Shown piece after piece: positions 50,026 through 61,007 of a stretch of 64,000 nt of DNA (positions are counted from its first letter, which is position 1; every line of letters begins with the position of its first letter). The notes under the pieces are model-generated. The model had not been told where the DNA came from. It did not search any database and saw only the letters and a list, made by a program, of their open reading frames with translations. Origin of the DNA: Legionellales bacterium (GTDB taxonomy: Bacteria > Pseudomonadota > Gammaproteobacteria > UBA1113); the NCBI GenBank assembly GCA_002709565.1, contig PAPY01000031.1:64071-128070 (forward strand). The letters are read 5' to 3'. The translations under genes were made by a program, and so were the position numbers.

Positions 50026-50553
50026 ATGGCAATGAACAAAAAACAAAATGTTTTTCTTGTAGGACCGATGGGGGCAGGTAAAACCACCGTCGGTCGTTTT
50101 CTGGCAGATGAACTTAAGCGTGATTTTTATGATTCTGACCATGAGGTTGAAGAGCGTACGGGCGTGGATATTGCCTGGATTTTTGATGTTGAAGGCGAAG
50201 CTGGTTTTCGTGAGCGGGAAGTAGCTGCCATCGAGGATCTGACCCAATTATCGGGAATTGTCTTAGCCACTGGCGGCGGTGCTATTTTGCGACCCGAGAA
50301 TCGAAAATCCCTCTCTTCTCGCGGCATTGTCATTTACCTACAAACGGATCTCGAAGAACAATTCAAACGCACAGAGAGAGACAAAAAACGTCCGCTACTG
50401 CAAACTGAGAATAAAGAACAACGCATTCGTGACTTGCACCAACAGCGCCACCCTCTGTATCAAGAAATTGCGGATTATACTTTCGAGACAAACAGTCAAA
50501 CGGTTAAAGCTGTCGCTAACGAAATATTAGCAATTCTACTCCAAAAAGATTAA
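50026..50553 (+). CDS. aroK: Shikimate kinase
   Basis: 175 residues. P-loop [11 protein letters not shown] (13-23), D-S-D-H-E-V-E shikimate site, G-F-R-E-R-E, and A-T-G-G-G-A-I-L-R, with the lid R-P-L-L. It phosphorylates shikimate in aromatic amino-acid synthesis. Translation may begin at the second Met (two residues in). It is followed by aroB after ten bases. Confidence 0.97.
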   Translation: MAMNKKQNVFLVGPMGAGKTTVGRFLADELKRDFYDSDHEVEERTGVDIAWIFDVEGEAGFREREVAAIEDLTQLSGIVLATGGGAILRPENRKSLSSRGIVIYLQTDLEEQFKRTERDKKRPLLQTENKEQRIRDLHQQRHPLYQEIADYTFETNSQTVKAVANEILAILLQKD

Positions 50554-50563
50554 TATCCCAGCC

Positions 50564-51622
50564 ATGAACACAATCACAGTTAATACGGCTTCGCAAACAT
50601 ATCCTATCTATATTGGGGCAGGCTTACTGTCACAGGCTGATTTATTGCTGCCTCATATTCACGGCCAGCAGGTCTTTATCGTCAGTAATGAGACGGTAGC
50701 GCCATTATATTTAGCAAGTCTCCAACAACAATTGACGAACTATCAGTGTGACGTGGCTATCTTACCTGATGGTGAAGTTTACAAAGATACAGCAACCTGG
50801 ATAACTATTTTTGACGGTTTATTGCATGCCCAGCACCATCGTTCTACGACCATTATCGCCTTGGGTGGTGGTGTGATTGGCGATATGGCTGGTTTTGCGG
50901 CAGCCTGTTATCAGCGTGGGGTGAATTTCATCCAAGTACCTACCACACTATTGGCCCAAGTGGACTCTTCTGTCGGCGGCAAGACCGCGGTTAATCATCC
51001 ACTGGGCAAGAATATGATCGGTGCATTCCACCAACCCGTCGCAGTTGTCAGTGATACGAATACGTTAACAAGTTTACCTGAACGGGAATTACGAGCCGGA
51101 CTTGCTGAAGTCATTAAGCATGGTTTAATAGCCGATTTTGATTTTTTTGTTTGGCTAGAAAATAATATCCAACTATTACTAGAGCTTCAACCTGAGGCAT
51201 TACAACAGGCCATTAGTCGTTGCTGTGCAATCAAAGCAGCGATTGTGAGCGCTGATGAAACCGAAACAGGTATCCGTGCTATTTTAAACTTCGGCCACAC
51301 CTTCGGCCACGCTATCGAAAAAGTCCTAGGCTTTGGCGAATGGCTCCACGGTGAAGCCGTAGCTGTTGGTATGGTGTTAGCAGCTCAACAGTCGGTAATC
51401 AGCTGTGGCCTTGATGAAGCCGTTCCTGGCCGGATTATTCATTTGCTTGAAGCCGCAGGTCTGCCGACAGAACTACCACCAAATATTGATACCGAGGCCC
51501 TCAAAGCCGCCATGAAGCTCGACAAAAAAGCCGACGACCAAGGCATCAAACTCATCCTCTTACCCCACATCGGTAAAGCTGACATTGTCACCGGTGTGGC
51601 GCCGAGTGTGCTAGAAAAATAG
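50564..51622 (+). CDS. aroB: 3-dehydroquinate synthase
   Basis: 352 residues. NAD-binding G-G-G-V-I-G-D-M-A-G-F-A-A, P-T-T-L-L-A-Q-V-D-S-S-V-G-G-K-T, and metal ligands in A-E-V-I-K-H, N-F-G-H-T-F-G-H-A-I-E and H-G-E-A-V-A-V-G-M. It converts DAHP to 3-dehydroquinate. Normally damX follows directly; here an ATPase gene with its own operator intervenes. Confidence 0.97.
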   Translation: MNTITVNTASQTYPIYIGAGLLSQADLLLPHIHGQQVFIVSNETVAPLYLASLQQQLTNYQCDVAILPDGEVYKDTATWITIFDGLLHAQHHRSTTIIALGGGVIGDMAGFAAACYQRGVNFIQVPTTLLAQVDSSVGGKTAVNHPLGKNMIGAFHQPVAVVSDTNTLTSLPERELRAGLAEVIKHGLIADFDFFVWLENNIQLLLELQPEALQQAISRCCAIKAAIVSADETETGIRAILNFGHTFGHAIEKVLGFGEWLHGEAVAVGMVLAAQQSVISCGLDEAVPGRIIHLLEAAGLPTELPPNIDTEALKAAMKLDKKADDQGIKLILLPHIGKADIVTGVAPSVLEK

Positions 51623-51754
51623 TCATTAGCTATCTTATTTAGGGTGCAATTTACTGTATACAATGATGCTCATAACTGGTCAAACGTTGTCCGTTCTAAT
51701 AAAAATCAGATTTATCAGCAGGTTAGCAGCCTGTATGACTATATTTGACACAGC

Positions 51755-51805
51755 TCACTTCATATTTTATGCTTCATAAAATGTGAAGCATAAAATATGA
51801 AGTGA
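51755..51805. promoter_or_regulatory. Perfect 22-bp palindrome before the inserted ATPase
   Basis: Arms 51755-51776 and 51784-51805 are exact reverse complements around a seven-base spacer. The right arm ends inside or just before the start of the ATPase gene, so a bound protein would block its transcription or translation. It resembles in design the paired palindromes of the abiEi operator. Confidence 0.75.
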
Positions 51806-51816
51806 GTGACAATATT

Positions 51817-52944
51817 ATGAGTAATATTCAAACAGCAATATTTCCCCAGGGGTTGGCACTAGGTGATAACTTTTGCAACCGTGAACTAGAAAAAAAACGC
51901 CTAAAGGCAAATGTACTATCTGCCCGTTCGACATTAATCATGTCACCACGACGATACGGCAAAACCAGCTTGGTGTTACAAGTGTTACGCTCAGCCAAAT
52001 TACCCTTTGCCCATATTGATTTATTCTTTGAGTTAAATGAACTTGAAGTGCAAAATACTATCTTAAAAGCAATAGGGGATATTTTATTAACTATTGAATC
52101 AACGCCCAAAAAAGCATTCACCTTTGTTACGGAGTTTTTTTCTGATCTGAGCGTAAGTTTCAGTGTTGCAAACTCACGGGTAAGTATTGAGTTTTCTAAA
52201 TCCCGTAAATCGCCAGCAAAGACGGTATTAGATGCATTAAAGAAATTAGATACTATTCTCGAAAAGCGCCAACAGCAGGTTGTACTATTCTTTGATGAAT
52301 TCCAGCGTGTCAGTCAAATTACAGAATCTGAAACTCTCGAGGGTGCATTACGCCATATTGCACAAGAGTCTAAAAATGTTGTTTTTATTTTTTCGGGGAG
52401 TAATCGGCATTTACTCGATAGTATGTTCAGTGATAGAGCTAAACCACTGTATAAACTCTGTGATCGTATTATCCTTGGCAGAATTACCGCTGAATACTAT
52501 GTACCGTTCATCAAAGATAAATTTAAAAAGAGTCTGAAATTATCAATTTCAGACTCTGTTATAGATATGATTTTGGAATTGACCGAGCGCCACTCCTACT
52601 ATGTTAATCTACTCTGCCATCGTGTTTGCTTAGAAGGTGCAGTGCCAACAGAAGATAGAGTTGAAGAAATTTGGCGTGACTATGTCTTAGAAGAGAAAAG
52701 TAACGTTTCTCAAGAAATGGATCTGTTAAGCGCGAACCAAGCAAAAATGCTAATGGCGATTGCTAAGTACGGCGAGACTGTTAAACCATTGAGTGGAGAA
52801 TTTATTACATTAACCAAATTTTCATTATCCAGCGCGTCACAAGCGATTAAGGCATTAGAAAAACGAGATTATATCGCTATAAATGATGGGGCTTATACGA
52901 TTATTGACCCGGTGATTAAATATATTTATTTATTTGCCGTCTAA
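51817..52944 (+). CDS. Archaeal-type AAA ATPase inserted between aroB and damX
   Basis: 375 residues from ATG 51817; an in-frame GTG at 51802 overlaps the palindrome. Walker A is S-P-R-R-Y-G-K-T-S (43-51), Walker B Q-V-V-L-F-F-D-E-F-Q, sensor F-I-F-S-G-S. The C-terminus looks like a winged helix (L-S-S-A-S-Q-A-I-K-A-L-E-K-R-D-Y-I). This matches the archaeal ATPase/AAA_14-like group of accessory NTPases. It breaks the usual aroB-damX neighbourhood, so it is probably an acquired gene. The downstream gap (52945-53199) holds only a 13-codon ORF behind GGGAG and no recognisable gene. Confidence 0.82.
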   Translation: MSNIQTAIFPQGLALGDNFCNRELEKKRLKANVLSARSTLIMSPRRYGKTSLVLQVLRSAKLPFAHIDLFFELNELEVQNTILKAIGDILLTIESTPKKAFTFVTEFFSDLSVSFSVANSRVSIEFSKSRKSPAKTVLDALKKLDTILEKRQQQVVLFFDEFQRVSQITESETLEGALRHIAQESKNVVFIFSGSNRHLLDSMFSDRAKPLYKLCDRIILGRITAEYYVPFIKDKFKKSLKLSISDSVIDMILELTERHSYYVNLLCHRVCLEGAVPTEDRVEEIWRDYVLEEKSNVSQEMDLLSANQAKMLMAIAKYGETVKPLSGEFITLTKFSLSSASQAIKALEKRDYIAINDGAYTIIDPVIKYIYLFAV

Positions 52945-53199
52945 TTTATTTGGGAGTAAATAGGTGAAAAAAAGAGAATACAACACCTCTACACGGATGG
53001 TATGACTGACGATTCTATCAGGCATTTTTCCGAACAACTTTACGGTAAAGGACAAGAGTAGTATAGTGATAAGATACTGCGCGCGTGATATTTGAACAGC
53101 CCAATTGTAATACCATACACTTTGCCCCAAGCTCTGCCTTTGGTACTATTGCTGATTGGGGTAAGGAACCTGCAATCTGAATTTTGGAGAACCAGCGCG

Positions 53200-55035
53200 A
53201 TGAAATCCATGTGTTATTGGCAATATTACGGCATGTTATATGATCCTTTTAGCCGTAATCCAGACGGCAAAGAAGTCTATGTCCCCAGAACCTGGGAAAA
53301 ACAACTTGATTTACTGCTTCATCTTAGTCACACCAGTCATGCCATTCTAACGATTGTCGGTGTCTCGGGCATCGGCAAAACCAGCCTCATGCAAGAGTTT
53401 ATCTGCCGTGTAGGGGATAACACGGGGATTTGTAAGATCGAAGCCAATGCGTCCATTAAAGCTATCGTTGTGAAACAGTTATTAGCTCGCCATCTAGGTC
53501 TCAAGACCGAAGATGCTGAGAGCCCTAATTTTGAAAGTTTATTAATTGAACAGCTGGCAAAAATGCAAGAGAACCGCCAGCACTATTTGTTGGTTGTTGA
53601 TGATGCCCATCGCTTGCCTCGAGAAGCCTTAGAGGCATTACTGGCCTTGGCGCCTCGGTTAGCAGATGCTAATTGCCCGCTACACATACTCTTGTTTGGC
53701 TGTACCCAATTGGAAGCCAATATTGCTGATATCACTACACTGCACATGGGCGAGGAGCTTACCCACACTGTGCACATGCAACCTTTTAATCGCGATACCT
53801 CAGAGCTGTACGTGTTGCACGGCCTCAAGGCGGCAGGTATGCGCGGGGTGTCACCCTTCAGTCAAGAAGATATCGATTTGCTGTATCGTCGCTCTGCCGG
53901 TATTCCTGGCAAAATCAACATCATGGCGCAACAAGTCTTACAAAAGAAACTACCCGAACAAGACATCGTCAGCGAAAAACCACTACCAACGGGCAAACGC
54001 CGTGATTTACGCATCACGGGCGCTGCTACGGCTGGTGTGTTTGCAGCGCTGGTTGTGATTGCCTTTGTCTGGGACAAAAATCGCATGCACCACCATGCTT
54101 CTGTTCCCACACAGCAAACCGTTGCTCAAGCCCCATCAACGCAATTGAATAATGAACGTCCTCTGGCAGCCAATGCAACAGTCAATATGACACCGGTGAG
54201 TGATGATGAAATAGCAGCAGAGTTGTCATCGCGTAGCAGTGACGCAGTGGGTAGCAAGCGCTTCCCCGAAGAGTCCGCGATGCCACAAAACCAAGCGGCA
54301 CAAACAACCACAGCCAAAGCCCCACAATCGACAGCAACAACGGATAATACATTCACCGTTGCTGACAATTCCCCAGCACAATCGCCAACCCAAGCAACGA
54401 CCGAGGCTAATCCAGTAGAGTCTACAGCAGCAGTGGAACCGAGTTTTTCGGCTGCAGCAGAGGCTCCTCCAGCAAACCCTAGCGTCGCCGCGCAAGAGTT
54501 AGCGAAACCAGCAACGAATGTTGCAGCAAAAAAACAACCGGCGCTAGCCGCTACAGCAACGACAGAGGTTAAGCCCAAGACTGCAGCTGACGTAAAGCCC
54601 AAAGCTAAATCTGAGGATCCTATACTGGTAAAAGATGCCACCATAACGCCTACCCAGCCCATGGCCTTTAAATCAACCCCAACACCTGCGCAGATGGCCT
54701 TGGCAGAGCGGTCCAAAACCGCCGTGAAACCCATCATGCCAGATGAGGGACGTTTGCTCTCAGCACAGCCGACAGAATATACTTTGCAGGTGATGGGTGC
54801 GCGAGACGTATTGAAGCTCGAGCAAGAGATGGAAGCTTTTAAGGTAAATGAGCCGGTTATGTATTTCCATACCTTGTCCCAAGGGCGAGATTGGTATGTT
54901 GCCGTTATTGGCATCTATCCTTCAGCCGAAAGTGCAAAAGCGGCAATCGAAGACTTACCTGCATCACTACAGAAAAAGCCCTTATGGGTACGCTCCATGG
55001 GCAGTGTGCAGCAGTCTATCCAATCAGCATCCTAA
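53200..55035 (+). CDS. damX: DamX-like cell-division ATPase/SPOR protein
   Basis: 611 residues from ATG 53200, with GGAGA about ten bases upstream. The N-terminal ExeA-like AAA domain has Walker A G-V-S-G-I-G-K-T (54-61) and Walker B L-L-V-V-D-D-A-H. A single membrane segment follows near 270-290, then ~230 residues of Ala/Thr/Pro-rich linker and a C-terminal SPOR domain (about 525-605; Y-T-L-Q-V-M-G-A and W-Y-V-A-V-I-G-I-Y). SPOR domains bind denuded septal peptidoglycan. The position after aroKB is conserved, apart from the inserted ATPase. Confidence 0.92.
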   Translation: MKSMCYWQYYGMLYDPFSRNPDGKEVYVPRTWEKQLDLLLHLSHTSHAILTIVGVSGIGKTSLMQEFICRVGDNTGICKIEANASIKAIVVKQLLARHLGLKTEDAESPNFESLLIEQLAKMQENRQHYLLVVDDAHRLPREALEALLALAPRLADANCPLHILLFGCTQLEANIADITTLHMGEELTHTVHMQPFNRDTSELYVLHGLKAAGMRGVSPFSQEDIDLLYRRSAGIPGKINIMAQQVLQKKLPEQDIVSEKPLPTGKRRDLRITGAATAGVFAALVVIAFVWDKNRMHHHASVPTQQTVAQAPSTQLNNERPLAANATVNMTPVSDDEIAAELSSRSSDAVGSKRFPEESAMPQNQAAQTTTAKAPQSTATTDNTFTVADNSPAQSPTQATTEANPVESTAAVEPSFSAAAEAPPANPSVAAQELAKPATNVAAKKQPALAATATTEVKPKTAADVKPKAKSEDPILVKDATITPTQPMAFKSTPTPAQMALAERSKTAVKPIMPDEGRLLSAQPTEYTLQVMGARDVLKLEQEMEAFKVNEPVMYFHTLSQGRDWYVAVIGIYPSAESAKAAIEDLPASLQKKPLWVRSMGSVQQSIQSAS

Positions 55036-55047
55036 TTGAGGTTAACG

Positions 55048-56109
55048 ATGACATCAAAAAACAACCGCTTCATCAATGCTTTACTACGTAAACCAGTGGA
55101 TTGCACACCAGTGTGGATGATGCGCCAGGCAGGCCGATACTTGCCGGAATACCGCGAAGTGCGCAAGCAGGCAGGGGATTTTTTGACGTTATGCAAGACC
55201 CCAGAGCTTGCCTGTGAAGTGACATTACAACCATTGCGTCGTTATGCGTTGGACGCGGCGATTTTGTTTTCGGATATTTTAACCATTCCTGATGCCATGG
55301 GCTTAGGACTGTATTTCAAAGAAGGCGAAGGGCCTTGCTTTGAACGCCCTATCAGTACGATGCGCGATGTGGAACAGTTAGCCATTCCAGATCCTGAACA
55401 GGAATTGCAGTATGTGCCTAATGCCGTGCGCACTATTAAGCATGCACTTGATGATGAGTTGCCATTGATTGGTTTCTCAGGCAGCCCCTGGACGTTAGCC
55501 ACCTATATGATTGAGGGTGGCTCTAGCAAAACCTTCAACAAACCCAAAAGTTTACTCTATCAAGACCCTCCCTTAATGCATAAATTGTTGGGCAAATTAG
55601 CGCAGTCAGTCACAAGCTATCTTAATGCGCAAATTGCAGCAGGCGTGGATGCCGTGATGATTTTTGATACTTGGGGAGGCTTGTTATCTACCTCTACTTA
55701 TGATGAATTTTCACTGCGCTATATGCAGCAAATTATCGAGGGCCTTGAGCGTAACCGTGGTGAGCAACCCATCCCGGTGATTGTTTTTACCAAAGGCGGT
55801 AGTGGCTGGCTCGAGCAAATTGCCCAGACAGGCTGTGATGGTGTTGGACTTGATTGGACCATTGATATCGATAAAGCACGCCAGCGCATTGGTGATAAGG
55901 TTGCATTACAGGGCAATCTTGACCCAGCCGTATTATTTGCAAGTCCTGAACGTATTGAAGACGAAGTAAAACGGATTTTGGCGAACTATGGCCATGGTAG
56001 TGGCCATGTTTTTAATTTAGGGCATGGGATCGATAAAGCTGTTGCGCCTGAGCGTGTGAGCGTGTTCATCGATGCCGTACATAAGTACAGTAAACAATAT
56101 CATGAGTGA
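55048..56109 (+). CDS. hemE: Uroporphyrinogen decarboxylase
   Basis: 353 residues from ATG 55048; GAGG six bases upstream decides this start. Signature near the N-terminus: [15 protein letters not shown], then F-S-D-I-L and [20 protein letters not shown], and H-G-I at the end. It makes coproporphyrinogen III in haem synthesis. Adjacent to damX as in other gammaproteobacteria. Confidence 0.97.
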   Translation: MTSKNNRFINALLRKPVDCTPVWMMRQAGRYLPEYREVRKQAGDFLTLCKTPELACEVTLQPLRRYALDAAILFSDILTIPDAMGLGLYFKEGEGPCFERPISTMRDVEQLAIPDPEQELQYVPNAVRTIKHALDDELPLIGFSGSPWTLATYMIEGGSSKTFNKPKSLLYQDPPLMHKLLGKLAQSVTSYLNAQIAAGVDAVMIFDTWGGLLSTSTYDEFSLRYMQQIIEGLERNRGEQPIPVIVFTKGGSGWLEQIAQTGCDGVGLDWTIDIDKARQRIGDKVALQGNLDPAVLFASPERIEDEVKRILANYGHGSGHVFNLGHGIDKAVAPERVSVFIDAVHKYSKQYHE

Positions 56110-57058
56110 TGTATTCAAACCCGCTTGGTGGTTGCCCACCAGCCATTTACAAACCGTTTGGCCAACCCTTAGTAATCGTAAAATTTTATTGACCACAAAG
56201 CGCGAGCGCTTTGAATTACCCGATGGTGATTTTGTTGATTTGGATTGGTGTGGAAGCAGCGATGGACCATTAATATTCATTCTGCATGGTTTAGGTGGCT
56301 CGGCTAATTCACCCTACGCTAAAGGCATCATGAAGGCGTGTTCTGAACGTGGTTGGCGCGTCGTGTTAATGCATTTTCGCGGTTGTAGCGGACATATCAA
56401 TCGCTTGCCCCGTACTTATCATTCTGGTGAGACCGAAGATTTTGATACGGTCCTAAAAGCCATCGTCAAACGTGAGCAACCTAGCAAAGTCGCGGCCATT
56501 GGTTACTCTCTTGGCGGCAATGTATTATTAAAATGGCTTGGGGAAAACCACAGCGATAATCCACTCACCGCCGCGGTGGCAGTGTCAGTACCAATGGATT
56601 TGCCTAAAGCAGCCGACAGGATGCAACAAGGATTCTCAAAAATCTATCAATGGTATTTGATTCGGGGATTACGCCAAAATATCCAAAAAAAATTCAGCCT
56701 TATTGATTCACCAATCAGCCTGGATAATATTACCCATTGGCGTAACTTTTGGGAGTTTGATGACAAAGTTACAGCACCCCTGCATGGCTTTAATGGGGTC
56801 TATGATTATTACCATCAAGCCAGTTCCCGTCGGTATATCAAAAACATCAAAACGCCAACCCTCATTATCCACGCTAAAGATGATCCCTTCATGACCCAAG
56901 ATGTCATCCCTAAAGCGGATGAATTATCGGACTATACTCAGCTATTAGTGAGTGAAAAGGGTGGTCATGTGGGCTTTATCAGTGGTCATACTCCTGGCCG
57001 GGCAGAGTATTGGCTAGAGCAACGGATCCCCAATTACTTGGCAGAAGCACTCGAATGA
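56102..57058 (+). CDS. YheT-family alpha/beta hydrolase
   Basis: 318 residues from ATG 56102, which overlaps the hemE stop by eight bases. It begins [19 protein letters not shown], the classic YheT start. The nucleophile elbow G-Y-S-L-G-G-N-V, an oxyanion H-G-L-G-G-S, an Asp in A-K-D-D-P-F and a final His in K-G-G-H-V-G-F complete the triad. It is an ABHD1/3-like esterase/lipase of unknown substrate. It overlaps hutG by 25 bases, convergently. Confidence 0.92.
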   Translation: MSDVFKPAWWLPTSHLQTVWPTLSNRKILLTTKRERFELPDGDFVDLDWCGSSDGPLIFILHGLGGSANSPYAKGIMKACSERGWRVVLMHFRGCSGHINRLPRTYHSGETEDFDTVLKAIVKREQPSKVAAIGYSLGGNVLLKWLGENHSDNPLTAAVAVSVPMDLPKAADRMQQGFSKIYQWYLIRGLRQNIQKKFSLIDSPISLDNITHWRNFWEFDDKVTAPLHGFNGVYDYYHQASSRRYIKNIKTPTLIIHAKDDPFMTQDVIPKADELSDYTQLLVSEKGGHVGFISGHTPGRAEYWLEQRIPNYLAEALE

Positions 57059-58029
57059 TGTAAATACTCCCACACTAGCAAGGCTGCAAGCTTAGCGGTT
57101 TGGTCATTGTTGTCTAGGGGTGGGGAGAGTTCGACAACATCAATACTTAGGACACGCAATGATTGCAAGATATAACGCAGTATTTCAACAACATGGTGCG
57201 GTTGCAGACCGTTGATTTGCGGTGCACTCACCCCAGGGGCAACACTGGTTGCAAACACATCCATACAAATACTCAAATACAGCTGGTCATTACGATTAAT
57301 TATATCATCCAGTAGCGACACACAGTGCTCACTGTTATTAAATAACAAATCTTCGGCTAAGACATAATGGCAGCCAAGTTGTTTGGCTTTGGCAAACAGG
57401 GCGGCACTATTGGCACTTTGCTGGATGCCAATGCAAGTATAATCAAACGGCAAATCCAGTTGCTGATTATATTCAGATATCTGAAAAAACGGCGACCCTG
57501 AATGGCCTTTGTTATCAGCTAATAGGGGACGTAAATCAAAATGGGCATCAAAATTAATAATACCAATGGGTTCATTAGGGTGGGCCTTCGCTAAACCTTG
57601 GTAATGCCCCCACGCCGTTTCATGACCACCACCTAGAATGATAGTTCGAAGCCTGCGTTGCTGTAGCAAAGCAATGACATCGGCGAGGGCCGCTTGTGAT
57701 GCTTCCAAATTATCACGGTTGCATATAATGGTACCGACATCATAACAATGAAAAGGCAACTCTTGCTGCAAGGGCAGGCGACCCAAAGCTCGGCGTAAAG
57801 CCTTTGGGCCCTGTTTCGCGCCGATACGGCCACCATTGCGCTTAATACCCGCATCACAGGCAAAGCCCAAGATAACGAAACTCTCTTGGGGAATATCAGC
57901 GATAGCATCGTGGGCTAGATCAACGATATTGATGTGCTGACATAGGGGGTTATCATCGGCTCGCACCGTGCTAATTAGCCAGTCCTCAGGGCGGCCTGCT
58001 TGGTAGTGTTTGACCCAATCTGCACACAT
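57034..58029 (-). CDS. hutG: Formimidoylglutamase
   Basis: 331 residues, ureohydrolase family. Metal sites: L-G-G-G-H-E, N-F-D-A-H-F-D-L-R, and S-I-C-M-D-V-F with A-P-G-V-S-A-P, the last typical of HutG rather than arginase. It converts N-formimidoyl-glutamate to glutamate and formamide, the last step of the Hut pathway. It is divergent from hutI, whose start is 43 bases away, so the two share one short control region. No hutC repressor gene is in the window. Confidence 0.92.
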   Translation of the reverse strand: MCADWVKHYQAGRPEDWLISTVRADDNPLCQHINIVDLAHDAIADIPQESFVILGFACDAGIKRNGGRIGAKQGPKALRRALGRLPLQQELPFHCYDVGTIICNRDNLEASQAALADVIALLQQRRLRTIILGGGHETAWGHYQGLAKAHPNEPIGIINFDAHFDLRPLLADNKGHSGSPFFQISEYNQQLDLPFDYTCIGIQQSANSAALFAKAKQLGCHYVLAEDLLFNNSEHCVSLLDDIINRNDQLYLSICMDVFATSVAPGVSAPQINGLQPHHVVEILRYILQSLRVLSIDVVELSPPLDNNDQTAKLAALLVWEYLHHSSASAK

Positions 58030-58071
58030 ACTATAGTTTCCAGTAAGAAGATACTATTGAGTATAGATGAT

Positions 58072-59295
58072 ATGACTGAACTACCGCAGTGGGACTGTCT
58101 CTGGCTTAATGGCCACCTCATAACGATGGTGGGGGGGCGCTTTGGAACTATTGAGAACGCTGCTATCGCAGCGCACAATGGCACTATCACTTGGCTTGGT
58201 CCACAAGCTGAATTACCTGGTAGCCCTCAGTCCCTAGCCCATCAAGTTATTGATTTGCAACAGCGCTGGTTGTCACCGGGGTTGATTGATTGTCACACCC
58301 ATCTTGTTTATGCAGGCAACCGCTCACATGAGTTCGAGCAACGATTGTCGGGAATGACCTATGAAGATATAGCTGCAGCGGGTGGTGGAATATTAGCGAC
58401 AGTTGCCGCAACACGTGCTGCTAGTGAAGAGAAATTATTTCATCTCAGTGCTGCACGAGTGCGACAAATGATTGCCGAAGGTGTAACGGTTGTCGAAATA
58501 AAATCTGGCTATGGGTTAGATGTCGAGAATGAATTAAAACTATTGCGGGTCGCCAGGCGTTTAGGTGCAACATTACCCATCACGGTCAAAACAACCTTGT
58601 TGGCTGCACATACAGCGCCACCAGAATATCGTCATGATCTAGATGCGTATATTGATGTAGTCTGCGAGACTATTATGCCACAGGCAGCAGCTGCAGGATT
58701 AGTCGATGCAGTGGATGTGTTTTGTGATACCGTGGGTTTTAGTCTCCAGCAAAGCGACAAAGTTTTCCAGGCGGCCACAGCGTTGGATTTGCCAGTTAAG
58801 ATCCATGCCGAACAATTATCCAATCAACAAGGCACACAATTAGCCGCGCATTACAATGCATTATCCGCAGATCACTTAGAATATCTTGACCAAGCAGGGG
58901 CGAAAGCCTTAGCAAATAATGGCACTGTCGCAGTGCTATTACCCGGTGCTTATTATTACTTGCAAGGTGATCGCAAGCCACCGATTGATTTGCTGCGCTA
59001 TTATAATATCCCAATGGCCATTGCCACAGACTGCAATCCTGGCAGTTCACCAACAACGTCACTACAGTTAATGCTCTCGATGGGCTGTTGCATATTCGGC
59101 TTAACCCCCGAAGAAGCCCTTGCGGGAGTCACTTTACAGGCGGCCAAAGCCCTTGGTTTAGGGGATAGCCACGGCAGCCTTGAAGTGGGCAAAAAAGCCA
59201 ACTTTGCCATTTGGGATATTGAGCAACCCACTGATTTAATGGCAGAATTCGGTAACAACCGCTGCTACGGTCGCTACCTGCCCAATTCCGACTAA
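58072..59295 (+). CDS. hutI: Imidazolonepropionase
   Basis: 407 residues from ATG 58072; upstream in-frame start at 58000 overlaps hutG. Amidohydrolase metal motifs: D-C-H-T-H-L-V-Y-A-G, K-T-T-L-L-A-A-H, K-I-H-A-E-Q, and A-T-D-C-N-P-G-S-S. It opens the imidazolone ring to give formimidoylglutamate. The first gene of hutI-hutU-hutH. Confidence 0.96.
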   Translation: MTELPQWDCLWLNGHLITMVGGRFGTIENAAIAAHNGTITWLGPQAELPGSPQSLAHQVIDLQQRWLSPGLIDCHTHLVYAGNRSHEFEQRLSGMTYEDIAAAGGGILATVAATRAASEEKLFHLSAARVRQMIAEGVTVVEIKSGYGLDVENELKLLRVARRLGATLPITVKTTLLAAHTAPPEYRHDLDAYIDVVCETIMPQAAAAGLVDAVDVFCDTVGFSLQQSDKVFQAATALDLPVKIHAEQLSNQQGTQLAAHYNALSADHLEYLDQAGAKALANNGTVAVLLPGAYYYLQGDRKPPIDLLRYYNIPMAIATDCNPGSSPTTSLQLMLSMGCCIFGLTPEEALAGVTLQAAKALGLGDSHGSLEVGKKANFAIWDIEQPTDLMAEFGNNRCYGRYLPNSD

Positions 59296-59340
59296 ACTTA
59301 CTAGTAAAGCCGACTAACGACATAATAATAAGGTATTGTG

Positions 59341-61005
59341 ATGAACCGCTTTGACCCCCATCGCCATATTAAAGCGCCTACGGGCACCAGATTAACCGCT
59401 AAATCGTGGTTAACAGAAGCGCCGTTGCGCATGCTCATGAATAATCTCGACAGCGATGTAGCAGAACGACCTGCAGAACTGATTGTTTACGGTGGCATAG
59501 GGCGCGCAGCGCGAGATTGGGAATGCTATGACAAAATCATTGCTAGTCTGACAACCCTAGATATTAATCAAACCTTATTGATCCAATCCGGCAAACCTGT
59601 TGGTGTCTTTACAACTCACGAAGATGCACCTCGTGTATTAATAGCCAATTCTAATATAGTGCCACATTGGGCGACGTGGAAACATTTTAATGAACTCGAT
59701 CAAAAGGGCTTAATGATGTATGGGCAAATGACGGCGGGATCTTGGATCTATATCGGCAGTCAAGGCATTGTTCAAGGGACTTACGAAACCTTTGGTGCTA
59801 TGGCGAAACAACATTATGGTGGTGATTTGCGCGGTAAGTGGATCTTAACCGCAGGCCTCGGTGGCATGGGTGGTGCGCAACCCTTAGCTGCAACCATGGC
59901 AGGCGCCTCAATGCTAGCCGTTGAGTGTGATCCTGAGCGTATTAATAAACGTTTACAAACGGGGTATCTGGACAAACGCATTGATAACATAGACGAAGCT
60001 ATCCAAACCATTGAGTTCCATTGCCAACAACAACAAGCGATTTCAATTGGTCTTTTAGGCAATGCGGCAGATGTACTGCCTGAATTAGTCAAACGCGGTG
60101 TGAAGCCCGATGCTGTAACCGATCAAACCAGTGCCCATGATCCCTTGAATGGCTACTTGCCCCAAGGTTGGAGCTTGGAACAAGCAGCAGAGCAGCGCCA
60201 GTCCAATCCCGCAGCGGTAGTAAGGGCCGCTAAAGCATCCATGGCCATTCATGTCGAGGCCATGCTTGCTTTTCATCAGCAGGGTATTCCTGTTTTTGAT
60301 TATGGTAACAATATACGGCAAATGGCTTATGACGAAGGGGTTATTGATGCGTTTGTTATTCCAGGGTTTGTGCCAGCGTATATTCGACCCTTATTCTGTG
60401 AGGGCATAGGGCCTTTTCGTTGGGTAGCACTCTCTGGTGATCCAGAAGATATTTACAAGACCGATGCTAAGGTCAAGCAACTCATGCCGGATGATAAACA
60501 TTTGCATACTTGGTTAGATATGGCCCGGGAAAAAATTCATTTCCAAGGTTTACCGGCGCGGATCTGTTGGTTAGGTTTAGGTGACCGCCATCGTATTGGT
60601 TTAGCCTTCAATGATATGGTGCGCACAGGTGAGTTATCAGCGCCGGTTGTTATTGGTCGTGATCATTTAGATTCAGGCTCTGTGGCCAGCCCTAACCGGG
60701 AGACAGAAGCAATGCTTGATGGTAGTGATGCAGTAGCAGATTGGCCTTTGCTGAATGCATTACTTAACTGTGCCAGTGGTGCTACTTGGGTTAGCATTCA
60801 TCATGGCGGCGGTGTGGGGATGGGGTACTCCCAACACAGTGGTTTTGTTATTGTTGCTGATGGCACAGATGCGGCTCGTGAACGTATAGCGCGGGTATTA
60901 TTCAATGATCCTGCTACCGGTGTTATGCGTCATGCTGATGCGGGTTACGACCGTGCTAAAGCCAGTGCCATGCACCAAAAACTAATATTACCGATGGGAA
61001 AATAA
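59341..61005 (+). CDS. hutU: Urocanate hydratase
   Basis: 554 residues from ATG 59341, with AAGG seven bases upstream. NAD-dependent; the Rossmann motif is [13 protein letters not shown], with [11 protein letters not shown] and the conserved [15 protein letters not shown] near the end is also typical. It converts urocanate to imidazolonepropionate. It is followed by hutH after two bases. Confidence 0.97.
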   Translation: MNRFDPHRHIKAPTGTRLTAKSWLTEAPLRMLMNNLDSDVAERPAELIVYGGIGRAARDWECYDKIIASLTTLDINQTLLIQSGKPVGVFTTHEDAPRVLIANSNIVPHWATWKHFNELDQKGLMMYGQMTAGSWIYIGSQGIVQGTYETFGAMAKQHYGGDLRGKWILTAGLGGMGGAQPLAATMAGASMLAVECDPERINKRLQTGYLDKRIDNIDEAIQTIEFHCQQQQAISIGLLGNAADVLPELVKRGVKPDAVTDQTSAHDPLNGYLPQGWSLEQAAEQRQSNPAAVVRAAKASMAIHVEAMLAFHQQGIPVFDYGNNIRQMAYDEGVIDAFVIPGFVPAYIRPLFCEGIGPFRWVALSGDPEDIYKTDAKVKQLMPDDKHLHTWLDMAREKIHFQGLPARICWLGLGDRHRIGLAFNDMVRTGELSAPVVIGRDHLDSGSVASPNRETEAMLDGSDAVADWPLLNALLNCASGATWVSIHHGGGVGMGYSQHSGFVIVADGTDAARERIARVLFNDPATGVMRHADAGYDRAKASAMHQKLILPMGK

Positions 61006-61007
61006 TC

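Noticed and set aside
54126-54914. 262-codon open frame antisense to damX
   Set aside because: It mirrors the Ala/Thr-rich low-complexity linker of DamX; long antisense frames are expected there. No start signal or homology.
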